DNA of 64,000 bases from Bradyrhizobium sp. LTSP885 (GCF_000938305.1 NZ_JYMT01000015.1:38339-102338); one strand, 5' to 3'. Counted from the stretch's first letter, positions 8,215 to 17,749 are shown. A program made the numbers and translations. Notes: a model not told the origin generated them from the letters alone.

Positions 8215-9636
8215 ATGGCCAATCTGACAATCCGAAAACTCGACGACGCCATCCGCGACGAATTGCGGCTGCGGGCCGCCCGGAATGGCCGCTCGGTCGA
8301 GGACGAGGTGCGGGTGATCCTGCGCGAGGCAGCGGGCGAGCCCCCGCCTGCAGCCGCTCCCAGCGCCGCGGCGCGCCCGCAGCCCACCAGCGACGCCGCG
8401 GGCGGCGAACGGCGCGTCACCCTGATCATCGGCGGCGGGATCGCCGCCTACAAGGCGCTGGACCTGATCCGGCGGCTGAAGGATCGCCGCATCCACGTCC
8501 GCTGCGTGCTGACCAAAGCGGCCCAGCAATTCGTCACGCCGCTCGCCGCCAGCGCGCTGTCGCATGAGCGCGTCTATACCGACCTGTTCGATGCCGAGAG
8601 CGAGTTCGACGCCGGCCACATCCGGCTGGCGCGGGAATGCGACCTGATCGTGGTGGCGCCGGCGACCGCCGATTTGATGGCCAAGATGGCGCAGGGCCAT
8701 GCCGACGATCTCGCCAGCGCCATCCTGCTCGCGGCCAACAGGCCGATCCTGCTGGCGCCGGCAATGAATCCGCTGATGTGGAACAATCCGGCCACCCGCC
8801 GCAACATGCTGCAGCTCCGCCGCGACGGCGTCCACACCGTCGGCCCCAATGCCGGCGAGATGGCCGAGGCCGGCGAGGCCGGTGTCGGCCGGATGGCAGA
8901 GCCGGCCGAGATCGCCGCCGCCGCCGACCACATGCTGCGGCCGCCGCAGCCGCGCCCGCTCGTCGGCAAGCGCGTGCTGATCACCGCCGGCCCAACCCAT
9001 GAGGCGATCGATCCCGTCCGCTACATCGCCAACCGCTCCTCCGGCAAACAGGGTTTTGCGATTGCCGCTGCCGCGCAGGCAGCTGGCGCCGAGGTCGTGC
9101 TGGTGTCCGGCCCGGTCGAACTGCGCGACCCGGCTGGCGTGGCGGTGATGCGTGTGGAGTCCGCGCGCGACATGCTGCACCGGGTCGAAGCGGCGTTGCC
9201 GGTCGATATCGCGATCTTTGCCGCTGCTGTCGCCGATTGGCGGGTCGCGAGTGAGGGCGAGCAGAAGCTGAAGAAGACCGCCGCCGGCATGCCGCCGCTG
9301 CAGCTCGTCGAGAACCCCGACATCCTCGCGACGATCTCGAAGCTGACGGACAAGCGGCCGCCGCTGGTGATCGGCTTTGCCGCCGAGACCGAGCATCTGA
9401 TCGACAATGCCAAGGCAAAGTTCGCCCGCAAGGGCTGCGACTGGATCGTCGCCAACGATGTCTCGGCCACGTCAGGGGTGATGGGCGGAGACCGCAATAC
9501 CGTTCATCTGCTGTCGCGCGACGGCAATGACGTCAATGTCGACTCCTGGCCGGTTATGACCAAGGAAGAGGTCGCCGCCGAACTGGTGTCGCGTATCGCC
9601 AAATCGATTGAGAAGACCGTGGGGACGACATCGTGA
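8215..9636 (+). CDS. coaBC: CoaBC with N-terminal FitA-like ribbon-helix-helix domain
   Basis: 473 aa from ATG 8215, preceded by GAGGG at good spacing; ATG 8173 lies inside the palindrome and is less likely. Residues 1-43 ([29 protein letters not shown]) match FitA/Arc antitoxin DNA-binding domains. An Ala/Pro-rich linker leads to the CoaC decarboxylase part (GGGIAAYKA; active His in [18 protein letters not shown]), then the CoaB ligase part ([31 protein letters not shown]). Together they convert phosphopantothenate and Cys to phosphopantetheine for coenzyme A. The added domain is the odd part. Confidence 0.93.
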   Translation: MANLTIRKLDDAIRDELRLRAARNGRSVEDEVRVILREAAGEPPPAAAPSAAARPQPTSDAAGGERRVTLIIGGGIAAYKALDLIRRLKDRRIHVRCVLTKAAQQFVTPLAASALSHERVYTDLFDAESEFDAGHIRLARECDLIVVAPATADLMAKMAQGHADDLASAILLAANRPILLAPAMNPLMWNNPATRRNMLQLRRDGVHTVGPNAGEMAEAGEAGVGRMAEPAEIAAAADHMLRPPQPRPLVGKRVLITAGPTHEAIDPVRYIANRSSGKQGFAIAAAAQAAGAEVVLVSGPVELRDPAGVAVMRVESARDMLHRVEAALPVDIAIFAAAVADWRVASEGEQKLKKTAAGMPPLQLVENPDILATISKLTDKRPPLVIGFAAETEHLIDNAKAKFARKGCDWIVANDVSATSGVMGGDRNTVHLLSRDGNDVNVDSWPVMTKEEVAAELVSRIAKSIEKTVGTTS

Positions 9637-10091
9637 ATGCCATGATCAAGGTTGAGATCCACCAGCTGCCGCACGGCGCAGATCTCTTGCTGCCGGCCTA
9701 TCAGACCGCCGACGCCGCCGGGCTCGACCTGCTGGCGGCGGTGCCGCAGACGGCGCCGGTCATGCTGTTGCCGGGACGATACGAGATGATTCCAACCGGG
9801 CTGACGATCGCGCTGCCGCCCGGCTTCGAGGCGCAGGTACGGCCGCGCTCCGGCCTCGCCGCCAAGCACGGCATCACCGTGCTGAACTCGCCCGGCACGA
9901 TCGACGCCGACTATCGCGGCGAGATCAACGTGCTCCTGATCAATCACGGCCAGCAGGCGTTCCAGATCCGGCGCGGCGAGCGCATCGCGCAGATGGTGAT
10001 CGCCGCCGTCACCCGGGCGGAGCTGGTTCCGGTCGATGTGCTGTCGGCGACCGAGCGCGGCAGCGGCGGCTTCGGCTCGACCGGGCGGTAG
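9633..10091 (+). CDS. dut: Deoxyuridine 5'-triphosphate nucleotidohydrolase (dUTPase)
   Basis: 152 aa from GTG 9633, overlapping the coaBC stop as GTGA; ATG 9642 is an alternative. Trimeric dUTPase motifs in order: [40 protein letters not shown], and the flexible tail [11 protein letters not shown] that closes over the active site. It hydrolyses dUTP to dUMP, keeping uracil out of DNA. The coaBC-dut neighbourhood is common in bacteria. Confidence 0.97.
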   Translation: MNAMIKVEIHQLPHGADLLLPAYQTADAAGLDLLAAVPQTAPVMLLPGRYEMIPTGLTIALPPGFEAQVRPRSGLAAKHGITVLNSPGTIDADYRGEINVLLINHGQQAFQIRRGERIAQMVIAAVTRAELVPVDVLSATERGSGGFGSTGR

Positions 10092-10094
10092 CTA

Positions 10095-10143
10095 GAGCAT
10101 GATCCGGAAAAGTGGCCGCCGGTTTTCCGAAAAGATCATGCTC
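10095..10143. repeat. Dispersed palindromic repeat, family B' (GAGCATGATC)
   Basis: GAGCATGATC (10095-10104) pairs with GATCATGCTC (10134-10143), and an inner CCGGAAAA pairs with TTTTCCG. Related copies lie at 10376-10407 (half), 59461-59483 and 62293-62364. It immediately follows dut and may also stop transcription. Confidence 0.8.
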
Positions 10144-10434
10144 CAATAAGATTCCCGCGCAAATACGGAGTCAGTTCGCGTAAAATTCGCGGGATCCGTC
10201 GCTGGCGCGTGCATTTTTTCACAGCGGATATAGCGTTCACGGTCTGGACTCTTACTCGCCGACTCCCCTTGGGACTATTCTGGCTTGATTCGAGCACGAC
10301 GGGGGGTCTTCGTCGGGCTTTCTGGTCCTGCTTGGGCATGACGCCCCGCGCAAACGCTACGCGTCTGTCGCGAGGGGAGACCGGTCTCCACTTTTCCGGA
10401 TCATGCTTGGGAGTTGTGCGTTCTGGGGCAAACT
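10144..10434. other. Intergenic region dut-divL, no gene seen
   Basis: Flanked by family B' repeat material: the full copy at 10095-10143 and a half copy at 10376-10407 that contains the perfect palindrome GGAGACCGGTCTCC (10376-10389). No convincing start with ribosome site was found between them. A divL promoter may lie here, but no clear -35/-10 pair was recognised. Confidence 0.5.
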
Positions 10435-12936
10435 ATGACGGGCGTAGCCGCGGCCATGCGTCGAACCCTGCTGTCATGCACCTCACTGGCGCGCGACGGC
10501 ATGCTGGGGCTCGCCATCAGCGCATTGCTGCCTGCGCGCGCGGCGTTCGCCGCCGAGACGCCGTTCGCCCAGGCGATTTCGGATCATTTCGGCTTCAATC
10601 ATCAGGAGGTCGCGGTTCTCGCGACGTCGCTTGCGCTGGTCGGCTTTTCCGTCGTCGCTGCGATCCTGTTGATGCGTACCCGCGTCCGAGCGACCCGGAA
10701 CGAGGAACGGCTGCGCTCAGACATCGTCGACCTGCAGGCGCAGTCGGACCGGCTGCGTGCATTGCTGTTCGCCGAGCCGCAGGTGCTGATCTCCTGGGCC
10801 GCGGGCGACAACCGCCCGCAGATCAGTGGCGACATCTCGCTCGTGATGTCGCAGGAGGGGTCTCCGCAGCGCATCCTCGCCTTCGGAACCTGGCTGCCGC
10901 CGGAGCCGGCGCTTCAAATCGATCACGCGGTCGATGCGCTGCGCGACAAGGGCGAAGCGTTCCTGCTCAACCTGTCGACCTCGGCCGGCCGCGCCGTCGA
11001 GGCGATGGGCCGCGCGATCGGCGGCCAGGCGATTGTCCGGATCCGCGAACTCGGCGGCCTCAGGCGGGAGCTCGCCGAATCGAACCTTCGCTACAAGACA
11101 CTGCAGGAAGAGAGCGAACTGCTGCGCGACTTCGCCGCTGCCGCACCCTGGCCGATCTGGGGCAAGAGCGCGGAAGGCAATCTGCGCTACGCCAACGCGG
11201 CCTATGTTCACGCCACCGAGGGCAAGAGCGTCGCGGATGCGATCCAACGCAATCTGGAGCTGCTCGAAACCGATCAGCGCACCGAACTGAGCCGGGCGCT
11301 CAACGACAATGCGAGCTATGCCGCGCGCCTGCCGATCGTCGTCAGCGGCGAGCGGCGGATTTACGACATCCAGGCGCTCCGGCTCGGCAGCGGCAGCGCC
11401 GGCATCGCGATCGACGCCAGCGAGGCGGCAGCGCTGCGCGCAGCGATGACGCGGATGGTCGAAGCGCACCGGCGCACCCTCGACCAATTGTCGTCCGGCG
11501 TTGCCGTGTTCGACGCCGACCGGCGGCTCGCCTTCTACAATGAGTCCTACCGGCGGCTGTGGGGCCTCGATCAGGCTTTCCTCGACGGCAATCCTGATGA
11601 TTCCAGCATCCTCGACCGGCTGCGCGCCAACCGCAAACTGCCGGAACAGCCGGATTTCCGCGCCTGGAAGGCCAAGCTGCATGAGGCCTATCGCGCGGTC
11701 GAATCCGAAACCTATACCTGGTTCCTGCCCGACGGCCGCGCGGTCAGCGTCGTCACCACGCCGAACCTCGAGGGCGGCATCACCTATCTGTTCGACAACG
11801 TCACCGAGAGCCTCGACCTCGCGCGCCGCTTCGACGGCCTGACGCGGGTCCAGCGCGAAACCCTCGACAACCTCGCCGAGGCGGTCGCGGTGTTCGGCAG
11901 CAACGGCCGCGCCCAACTGTTCAATCCGGCGTTCGGCAAGATGTGGAAGCTGTCGTCCGACGCGCTGCACGGGGAGCCGCATATCGAGGCGGTGGAAGCG
12001 CTGTGCAAGCCGCTCTACGATGATGCGCTGACCTGGCGCGCCTTGCGCGAGTCGGTCACCTCGATCGAAAACCGCGCGCAGGTCGCACTCAAGCTGGAGC
12101 GCAAGGACGGCAGCGTGCTGGACTGCATGACCATCCCGCTGCCCGACGGCGCGACGCTGCTCACCTTCCAGGACATCACCGACACCGAGAATATCGAGCG
12201 CGCGCTGCGCGAGCGCAACGAGGCGCTGGAGGCGGCCGACCAGATGAAGGTGGACTTCGTCCACCACGTCTCCTACGAGCTGCGCGCGCCGCTTACCACC
12301 ATCATCGGCTTCGCGCATTTCCTCAGCGATCCCTCGACCGGGCCGCTGACGCCGAAGCAGGCCGAGTATCTCGACTACGTCACCAAATCGACCAACGCGC
12401 TGCTGGCGCTGACCAACAACATCCTCGATCTCGCCACCATCGACGCCGGCGCGATGCGGCTCGAGCTCGGCCCGGTCAATATCGGCCAGACGATCGAGGC
12501 GGCGGCCGAAGGCATCCAGGACCGGCTTGCGACCGATCGCATCGCGCTCAAGGTCGATGTCGATTCCGATATCGGCGGCTTCGTCGGCGACGAACGCCGC
12601 GTGGTCCAGGTGCTCTATAATTTGCTCGCCAACGCCGTCGGCTTCTCGCCGCACGACTCGACCGTCACGATCAGCGCGCAGCGGACCGAGCACAGCGTCG
12701 TGTTCGCCGTCACGGATTCCGGGCCGGGCATCGCGCCGGAGATGAAGGACAAGGTCTTCAACTGGTTCGAGAGCCATCCCCATGGCTCGCGGCACCGCGG
12801 CGCAGGGCTCGGCCTGTCGCTGGTGCGCTCCTTTGTCGAACTGCATGGCGGCCAGGTGCGCGTCGATTCGACCGTCGGCAAGGGCACCACCGTGACCTGC
12901 GACTTTCCGACCGCGCATCGCAACGCTGCGGAATGA
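10435..12936 (+). CDS. divL: DivL-like PAS histidine-kinase-family protein with Tyr in place of His
   Basis: 833 aa from ATG 10435 (GGGG upstream; TTG 10414 also in frame). Order: hydrophobic N terminus, a membrane helix near residues 60-80, PAS-like domains between about 230 and 590, then the dimerisation helix VSYELRAPLTTIIGFAHFL with Tyr (residue 614) where kinases have His. The ATPase domain keeps its boxes (YNLLANAVGFSP, DSGPGIAP, GAGLGLSLV). In Caulobacter DivL, with the same Tyr, modulates CckA and asymmetric division. It overlaps the next gene as ATGA, as in a transcription unit. Confidence 0.9.
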   Translation: MTGVAAAMRRTLLSCTSLARDGMLGLAISALLPARAAFAAETPFAQAISDHFGFNHQEVAVLATSLALVGFSVVAAILLMRTRVRATRNEERLRSDIVDLQAQSDRLRALLFAEPQVLISWAAGDNRPQISGDISLVMSQEGSPQRILAFGTWLPPEPALQIDHAVDALRDKGEAFLLNLSTSAGRAVEAMGRAIGGQAIVRIRELGGLRRELAESNLRYKTLQEESELLRDFAAAAPWPIWGKSAEGNLRYANAAYVHATEGKSVADAIQRNLELLETDQRTELSRALNDNASYAARLPIVVSGERRIYDIQALRLGSGSAGIAIDASEAAALRAAMTRMVEAHRRTLDQLSSGVAVFDADRRLAFYNESYRRLWGLDQAFLDGNPDDSSILDRLRANRKLPEQPDFRAWKAKLHEAYRAVESETYTWFLPDGRAVSVVTTPNLEGGITYLFDNVTESLDLARRFDGLTRVQRETLDNLAEAVAVFGSNGRAQLFNPAFGKMWKLSSDALHGEPHIEAVEALCKPLYDDALTWRALRESVTSIENRAQVALKLERKDGSVLDCMTIPLPDGATLLTFQDITDTENIERALRERNEALEAADQMKVDFVHHVSYELRAPLTTIIGFAHFLSDPSTGPLTPKQAEYLDYVTKSTNALLALTNNILDLATIDAGAMRLELGPVNIGQTIEAAAEGIQDRLATDRIALKVDVDSDIGGFVGDERRVVQVLYNLLANAVGFSPHDSTVTISAQRTEHSVVFAVTDSGPGIAPEMKDKVFNWFESHPHGSRHRGAGLGLSLVRSFVELHGGQVRVDSTVGKGTTVTCDFPTAHRNAAE

Positions 12937-14456
12937 TCGCGGCCTCGACATTCTCGGTCGCGCTCGCGAACGAAACCGCGACATCAGAGCTGATGGCCGA
13001 CCTCGCGCTGCTGATCGGCGCCGGCGACGTCATCACGCTCTCGGGCGATCTCGGCGCCGGCAAGACCGCAGCTGCCCGCGCGCTGATCCGTTACCTCGCC
13101 GACGACGAGACGCTCGAGGTACCGAGTCCGACCTTCACGCTGGCGCAAAGCTATGAGCTGCCGTCATTTCCGCTTGTCCACGCCGACCTCTACCGCATCA
13201 ACGATCCAAGCGAGCTGGAAGAGATCGGGCTGGCACCGCTGCCGGACGACATCGTGGCGCTGATCGAATGGCCGGAGCGCGCGCCTGACGCACTCCCCGA
13301 GGACCGCATCGACATCACTTTCAGCCATCGCCCGGCATTGGGATCGACCGCGCGCGCGGCCGAGATCACCGGCCACGGCAAAGCTGCCGCGACAATCACG
13401 CGTCTGAAGCTGTTGCGACAATTCCTCGACAAATCGGGCTATCTCGCTGCCAGACGCGAGCGGATGCCCGGCGATGCCTCGACGCGCTCCTATGCGCGGC
13501 TGCGCGACGACAATGGCAGCGTCATCCTGATGAACTCGCCGCGGCGACCGGATGGCCCCGCGATCTATCACGGACAGTCCTACAGCGCGGCGGTGCATCT
13601 CGCCGAGGATGTCAGGCCCTTCGTCGCGATCGGAAATGGCCTGCGCAAGCACGGCTTCTCCGCGCCCGCGATCCGGCACACGGATCTCGAAGCCGGGTTT
13701 CTCATCACCGAGGATTTCGGCAGCGCCGGCGTGATCGAAGGCGATCCGCCGCGGCCGATCGCCGCGCGCTATGAGGCGGCGACCGACATGCTGGCGGCAC
13801 TGCATCGCGAGACTCTGCCCGAGACGCTGCCGCTGACGGCCGAGGTGAACTACGACATTCCGGTCTTCGATGTCGACGCCTGGCTGATCGAAATCGGGCT
13901 GATGATCGAATGGTACATGCCCGATCGTGGCGTCCAGCCGAGCGAACAACTCCGCGCCGAATTTGTCGCGATGTGGCGCGCATTGCTGGAAAAGCCCGCC
14001 GCCGCACCACGGACCTGGGTGATCCGCGATTTCCATTCGCCGAACATCATCTGGCTCACTGAGCGCACGGGGATCCTGCGCGTCGGCATCATCGACTTCC
14101 AGGATGCGTTGCTGGGGCCCGCGGCCTACGATGTCGTGTCGCTGCTGCAGGACGCGCGGATCGACGTGCCGGAACAGCTCGAACTGTCGCTCCTGACCCG
14201 CTACATCAAGGCGCGGCGCACGACCGACGAGAGCTTCGATCCGGCCAGCTTCGCCGAGCTCTACGCGATCATGTCGGCGCAGCGGAACACCCGTCTGCTC
14301 GGCACCTTCGCCCGGCTCAACTGGCGCGACGGCAAGCCGCAATATCTCAAACACCAGCCGCGGATCTGGACCTACCTCAACCGGTCCCTGGCCCACCCCG
14401 CGCTCGCCGCGGTCCGTGACTGGTATGCGGTCAACGTCCCTCCTCCGGTACCGTAG
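12933..14456 (+). CDS. TsaE fused to AmgK-type MurNAc/GlcNAc kinase
   Basis: 507 aa. Residues about 10-150 are TsaE (YjeE), the ATPase of tRNA t6A37 formation: P-loop GDLGAGKTAAARAL, then PSPTFTLAQSY and HADLYRI. Residues about 160-507 are an aminoglycoside-phosphotransferase-fold kinase matching AmgK: GDASTRSYARL, IRDFHSPNIIWL (catalytic loop) and IDFQDALLGPAAYD. AmgK phosphorylates the anomeric carbon of MurNAc in cell-wall recycling. MurU, its partner, lies just downstream. One continuous frame links both domains with no stop between. Start ATG overlaps the divL stop. Confidence 0.92.
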   Translation: MIAASTFSVALANETATSELMADLALLIGAGDVITLSGDLGAGKTAAARALIRYLADDETLEVPSPTFTLAQSYELPSFPLVHADLYRINDPSELEEIGLAPLPDDIVALIEWPERAPDALPEDRIDITFSHRPALGSTARAAEITGHGKAAATITRLKLLRQFLDKSGYLAARRERMPGDASTRSYARLRDDNGSVILMNSPRRPDGPAIYHGQSYSAAVHLAEDVRPFVAIGNGLRKHGFSAPAIRHTDLEAGFLITEDFGSAGVIEGDPPRPIAARYEAATDMLAALHRETLPETLPLTAEVNYDIPVFDVDAWLIEIGLMIEWYMPDRGVQPSEQLRAEFVAMWRALLEKPAAAPRTWVIRDFHSPNIIWLTERTGILRVGIIDFQDALLGPAAYDVVSLLQDARIDVPEQLELSLLTRYIKARRTTDESFDPASFAELYAIMSAQRNTRLLGTFARLNWRDGKPQYLKHQPRIWTYLNRSLAHPALAAVRDWYAVNVPPPVP

Positions 14457-14541
14457 TTTACCGATTGTTAGCCAAGGGCCGCCTAATCTGACGCCGGCTG
14501 TGCTCCATTCAGGGGCCGCCGGTTTGGAGCAGGACCACACG

Positions 14542-14859
14542 ATGGCGGCGGAACGACGCAGGGGCGAGCGCGTCACATTTGAGCGCGGGTTTGCGGCTCA
14601 CATGATGGGCATCGACGGCACCTGGCGGCGCGACTGCACCATGGAAGACGTGTCCGAGACCGGCGCCAAGCTCACCGTCGAGGGCTCGGTCGTAGGCCTG
14701 CATTTGAAAGAATTTTTCCTGCTGCTGTCGTCCACAGGATTGGCCTATCGCCGCTGCGAGCTGGCATGGGTCAATGGCGATCAGATCGGCGTCAATTTCC
14801 TGAAACAAGGCGACAAGAAGAAGAAAGCGGCCAAACGCGGCGCGCAGGTCGACGTTTGA
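14542..14859 (+). CDS. PilZ-domain protein, single domain
   Basis: 105 aa from ATG 14542. The N terminus carries ERRRGERVTFERG, close to the RxxxR c-di-GMP-binding signature, followed about 30 residues later by MEDVSETGAKLTV, matching the D/NxSxxG motif. The rest forms the expected small beta-barrel (CELAWVNGDQIGVNFL), and the tail is Lys-rich. Such proteins bind c-di-GMP and act on partners. Setting between amgK and murU gives no target. Confidence 0.85.
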   Translation: MAAERRRGERVTFERGFAAHMMGIDGTWRRDCTMEDVSETGAKLTVEGSVVGLHLKEFFLLLSSTGLAYRRCELAWVNGDQIGVNFLKQGDKKKKAAKRGAQVDV

Positions 14860-14962
14860 ACCTCTATCGCCGTTGCCGTCTTAAGGCCGTCATGTCCGAT
14901 GACTATGGCGTCTGATCGATATGCTTGCCGAATCGCCGTGATATGATCGGCGTAGAGAAATT

Positions 14963-15706
14963 ATGACCGAGACTGTCCGGAAGATGTCCGTCACCCCCCA
15001 CAAAGCCATGGTGCTTGCCGCGGGCCTCGGCGTGCGCATGCGCCCTCTGACCAACACGATGCCGAAGCCGCTGGTGAGCGTGGCGGGCCAGCCGCTGCTC
15101 GACCACGTGCTCGACAAGCTCGCCAGCGCCGGCGTCAGCGAAGCCGTCGTCAATGTGCATTACCTGCCCGACCAGATCATCGAGCACGTCAAGACCCGCA
15201 GCCGCCCGCGCGTGATCATCTCCGACGAGCGCGACCAGGTGCTCGGCACCGGCGGCGCGGTCGTCAAGGCGCTGCCGCTGCTTGGCGAGGCGCCATTCTA
15301 CCATCTCAACGCCGATACGATGTGGATCGACGGCGTACGCTCCAATTTGGCGCGGCTCGCCGAAGCCTTCGACCCCGCACGGATGGACATCCTGCTGCTG
15401 ATGGCGCCGACCACCTCAAGCATCGGTTATAGCGGCCGCGGCGACTACGCGATGCTGCCCGACGGCGCGCTGCGCAAGCGGCGGGAGCACCAGGTGGTGC
15501 CGTTCGTCTACGCCGGCGCCGCGATCATGTCGCCGGCGCTGTTTGCCGATGCCCCCGCCGGCGAGTTCTCGCTGACGAAAATGTTCGACCGTGCCAACGA
15601 CCAGGAGCGGCTGTTCGGCCTGCGCCTCGACGGCGTCTGGATGCATGTCGGAACCCCCGACGCAATCCAGGCCGCGGAAGAAGCCTTCCTGGAAAGCGTC
15701 GCGTAA
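14963..15706 (+). CDS. murU: N-acetylmuramate alpha-1-phosphate uridylyltransferase (MurU)
   Basis: 247 aa from ATG 14963 (GAGA upstream). Nucleotidyltransferase fold with VLAAGLGVRMRPLT near residue 17 and PKPLVSVAGQPLLDH, plus LGTGGAVVKALPLLG near 93. MurU converts MurNAc-1-phosphate and UTP to UDP-MurNAc, bypassing MurA in cell-wall recycling. Its place after the AmgK-containing gene supports MurU over other sugar nucleotidyltransferases. The pathway is linked to intrinsic fosfomycin tolerance in Pseudomonas. Confidence 0.9.
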   Translation: MTETVRKMSVTPHKAMVLAAGLGVRMRPLTNTMPKPLVSVAGQPLLDHVLDKLASAGVSEAVVNVHYLPDQIIEHVKTRSRPRVIISDERDQVLGTGGAVVKALPLLGEAPFYHLNADTMWIDGVRSNLARLAEAFDPARMDILLLMAPTTSSIGYSGRGDYAMLPDGALRKRREHQVVPFVYAGAAIMSPALFADAPAGEFSLTKMFDRANDQERLFGLRLDGVWMHVGTPDAIQAAEEAFLESVA

Positions 15707-15725
15707 GCCGTCGACCGCCCCAGCA

Positions 15726-16739
15726 TCAACGATCGTCGTCGATGGCGAGGACAGCGAAGCTCGCCAACCAATGTTCGCCCATATAGTCGCCAGCAATATG
15801 CGGCAGGCCGACGTCGAGATGGCGTCGTGCGGCATCCTGCAGGATCGGGCGGCGAGCATCGCTTTCCGGCAACGCTTCGGCCAAAGCACGCCAGCACCAC
15901 GCGCGGCTGAGATTGAGCCCATCGAGATGCGCAATCTTGCCGTCGGTGCGGTCGGTGACGGTCGCCGGCCGGAACAGCGTTGCGGGTTCGTGCCGCGCAA
16001 GTCGCGGCAGGAAACGGTCGAACCAGGGCAGGAACGCATCCGGCGCCAGCAGGCGGCGCATGCACTCCGCTTCGATGAGCGCAGAGGACTGGAAGTCGTC
16101 TCCGCTGGGTTCGCCCCAGGCGGGACAATCCACATCTGCTCCATACCAGCGCAGAGCCGTTTCAGTTAAGAGGGCGCTGAACGCGCTGTCCTGCGTCGCG
16201 GCGGCATAATCGGCGGCCATGCGCAGCCCGAAAGCCGTGTTGAAATGCGTGCCGACACGCACCGGATAGGTAGCGAGCGGCAGGAAATCGCGAAAGCGCT
16301 GCGCGAAGATGCCGGCGAGCGGGGCTACTCGCTCGCGCCAACGCGTCTCGTCGAGCAAAGAAATTTCTGCCGCCAGCTTCAGCAGCCAACCCCAGCCATA
16401 GGGCCGCTTGAAGCCGCGCGCCGTCGGCGCCGCGAGGTAGGCGCATTCGGCGGCGATCTTCTCGGTGACGAACTGTTCGTCGAACAGCGCGCGGATCTCG
16501 TCTGCGGCGTCAGATCGCGGGTGGCGGCGCAGCAGCCGGGCGAGCAGCCAGTAGCTGTGGACGCAGGAATGCCAGTCATAGCTGCCGTAGAAAACAGGAT
16601 GCAGGTCGCGCGGCGTGCGCGCATCCTGCGGCCCGGCCAGCGTATGGTCCGGCTTGTTGGGATATTCCCGTTGCACATGGCCGAGGGCGATGCGGGCAAA
16701 GCCGACGGCAAGGTCTTCGGTGAGGATCGTGGCGCTCAT
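15726..16739 (-). CDS. DUF2891 family protein
   Basis: 337 aa from ATG 16739; the ATG overlaps the transporter gene stop (ATGA), with AAGGAA upstream. It matches the DUF2891 family: HPVFYGSYDWHSCVHSYW near residue 50, PYGWGWLLKLAAE, RVGTHFNTAFGL and LNLSRAWCWRALA. These proteins look like helical barrel enzymes and are rich in conserved Trp, His and Asp, but no reaction is assigned. No signal peptide. It is probably co-translated with the BASS-type transporter, so a link to its substrate is a fair guess. Confidence 0.85.
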   Translation of the reverse strand: MSATILTEDLAVGFARIALGHVQREYPNKPDHTLAGPQDARTPRDLHPVFYGSYDWHSCVHSYWLLARLLRRHPRSDAADEIRALFDEQFVTEKIAAECAYLAAPTARGFKRPYGWGWLLKLAAEISLLDETRWRERVAPLAGIFAQRFRDFLPLATYPVRVGTHFNTAFGLRMAADYAAATQDSAFSALLTETALRWYGADVDCPAWGEPSGDDFQSSALIEAECMRRLLAPDAFLPWFDRFLPRLARHEPATLFRPATVTDRTDGKIAHLDGLNLSRAWCWRALAEALPESDARRPILQDAARRHLDVGLPHIAGDYMGEHWLASFAVLAIDDDR

Positions 16740-17683
16740 GCTGCAGAATGTTCCTTTCGCGTGCGCCGAACAATGATCTCGATCAGGCGCGGTGTCATGT
16801 AGATCGGAAACTGCGTGGCCGCGAAGAACAGCGCCGTCATCGGCGACACCGTCGTGCCCATGGCGGACCAGACCAGTCCGACATTGCGGTTGCCGAGCAC
16901 GAGACCGGTGGTCAGCCGCTCGGCCAGGCTGCCCGGGGTGAGCAGGGCACCAAGCACTTGCAGGGCGAGATTGCAGGCGAAGGCAAGGCCGATACAAATG
17001 AGCGCGGCTGCGGGCTGCGCCTCGATCTGCGCGCGCACCCCCGCCATCGTGGCGATTGCGAAAACAAGCAGCGCGGCAAGCACGGCGGCGTCAATAATGC
17101 GCGAATGCTGCATCAATAGTGCGCCGGCATGGTGGCGCAGCAGCAGTGCCGCCGCGCCCGCACCGCCGACCAGCAGCGCAAGCCGCGCCGCTAGGGCGAT
17201 CGGATCGAGCGTGAGGCCCGCGAACGATGCCGCGATCAAGGGCACGGTGATCGGCGCCAAAGCCATCGACAGCAGCGTGACAGCAAGCGGGACGGTCGCA
17301 TCGAAGCCCAACATTTTTGCAACCGCGGCCGTGCCGCTCGAAGGTGGGGCGCTCACCGAAAGCACCAGCGCAACAATCAACTCTGCGCTACATCCGGCGC
17401 CTCGCGCTGCAAGGCCGACCAGCAGCGGACAAGCCAGCATGGCCAGTGCCGGCAACAGCAGCCAAACCGTCGGCCGATGCAACGCTTGGCGGAAAGCCCC
17501 GCCGTCGACCTGAAGAAAGGTGCCGAGAACTAGAACGAAGATCGCGGCCACCATCAGCGGGCGCACGGCTTCCGCCAGGGAGGGGAAGGCCAGCCCGGCC
17601 AGGACCCCGAGGATCAGCAATGTCGGCCCGCGAGGCATCCACCCCGCGAACTCCCGCCTCAATTCGTTCCGCCGTGTCGTCAT
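16736..17683 (-). CDS. BASS-family (bile acid:Na+ symporter-like) membrane transporter
   Basis: 315 aa with about nine or ten hydrophobic helices across the length. Features of the SBF/BASS fold are VLSVSAPPSSGTAAVAKMLG near residue 110 and GLVLGNRNVGLVW near 265, the two crossover regions that form the Na+ and substrate sites. Substrates in this family include organic anions such as pantoate, pyruvate or sulfonates, and none can be chosen here. It is transcribed away from the LysR gene and probably controlled by it. Confidence 0.82.
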   Translation of the reverse strand: MTTRRNELRREFAGWMPRGPTLLILGVLAGLAFPSLAEAVRPLMVAAIFVLVLGTFLQVDGGAFRQALHRPTVWLLLPALAMLACPLLVGLAARGAGCSAELIVALVLSVSAPPSSGTAAVAKMLGFDATVPLAVTLLSMALAPITVPLIAASFAGLTLDPIALAARLALLVGGAGAAALLLRHHAGALLMQHSRIIDAAVLAALLVFAIATMAGVRAQIEAQPAAALICIGLAFACNLALQVLGALLTPGSLAERLTTGLVLGNRNVGLVWSAMGTTVSPMTALFFAATQFPIYMTPRLIEIIVRRTRKEHSAA

Positions 17684-17703
17684 GCCCGGAGCGTAGGCGC
17701 GAA

Positions 17704-17725
17704 CAAATCATTGTTGAAATTGATT
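17704..17725. promoter_or_regulatory. Likely LysR operator between transporter and LysR genes
   Basis: AATCA (17706-17710) and TGATT (17721-17725) form an inverted repeat with a 10-base gap, close to the T-N11-A pattern of LysR sites. The 66-base intergenic gap is distinctly AT-rich compared with its surroundings, fitting back-to-back promoters. Confidence 0.45.
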
Positions 17726-17749
17726 ATTACTATATCCATTATTACTCTT

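Noticed and set aside
10717..12984. A 755-codon open frame opposite divL
   Set aside because: It is antisense to a gene with clear domains and reads as low-complexity Arg/Gly/Ala-rich sequence.
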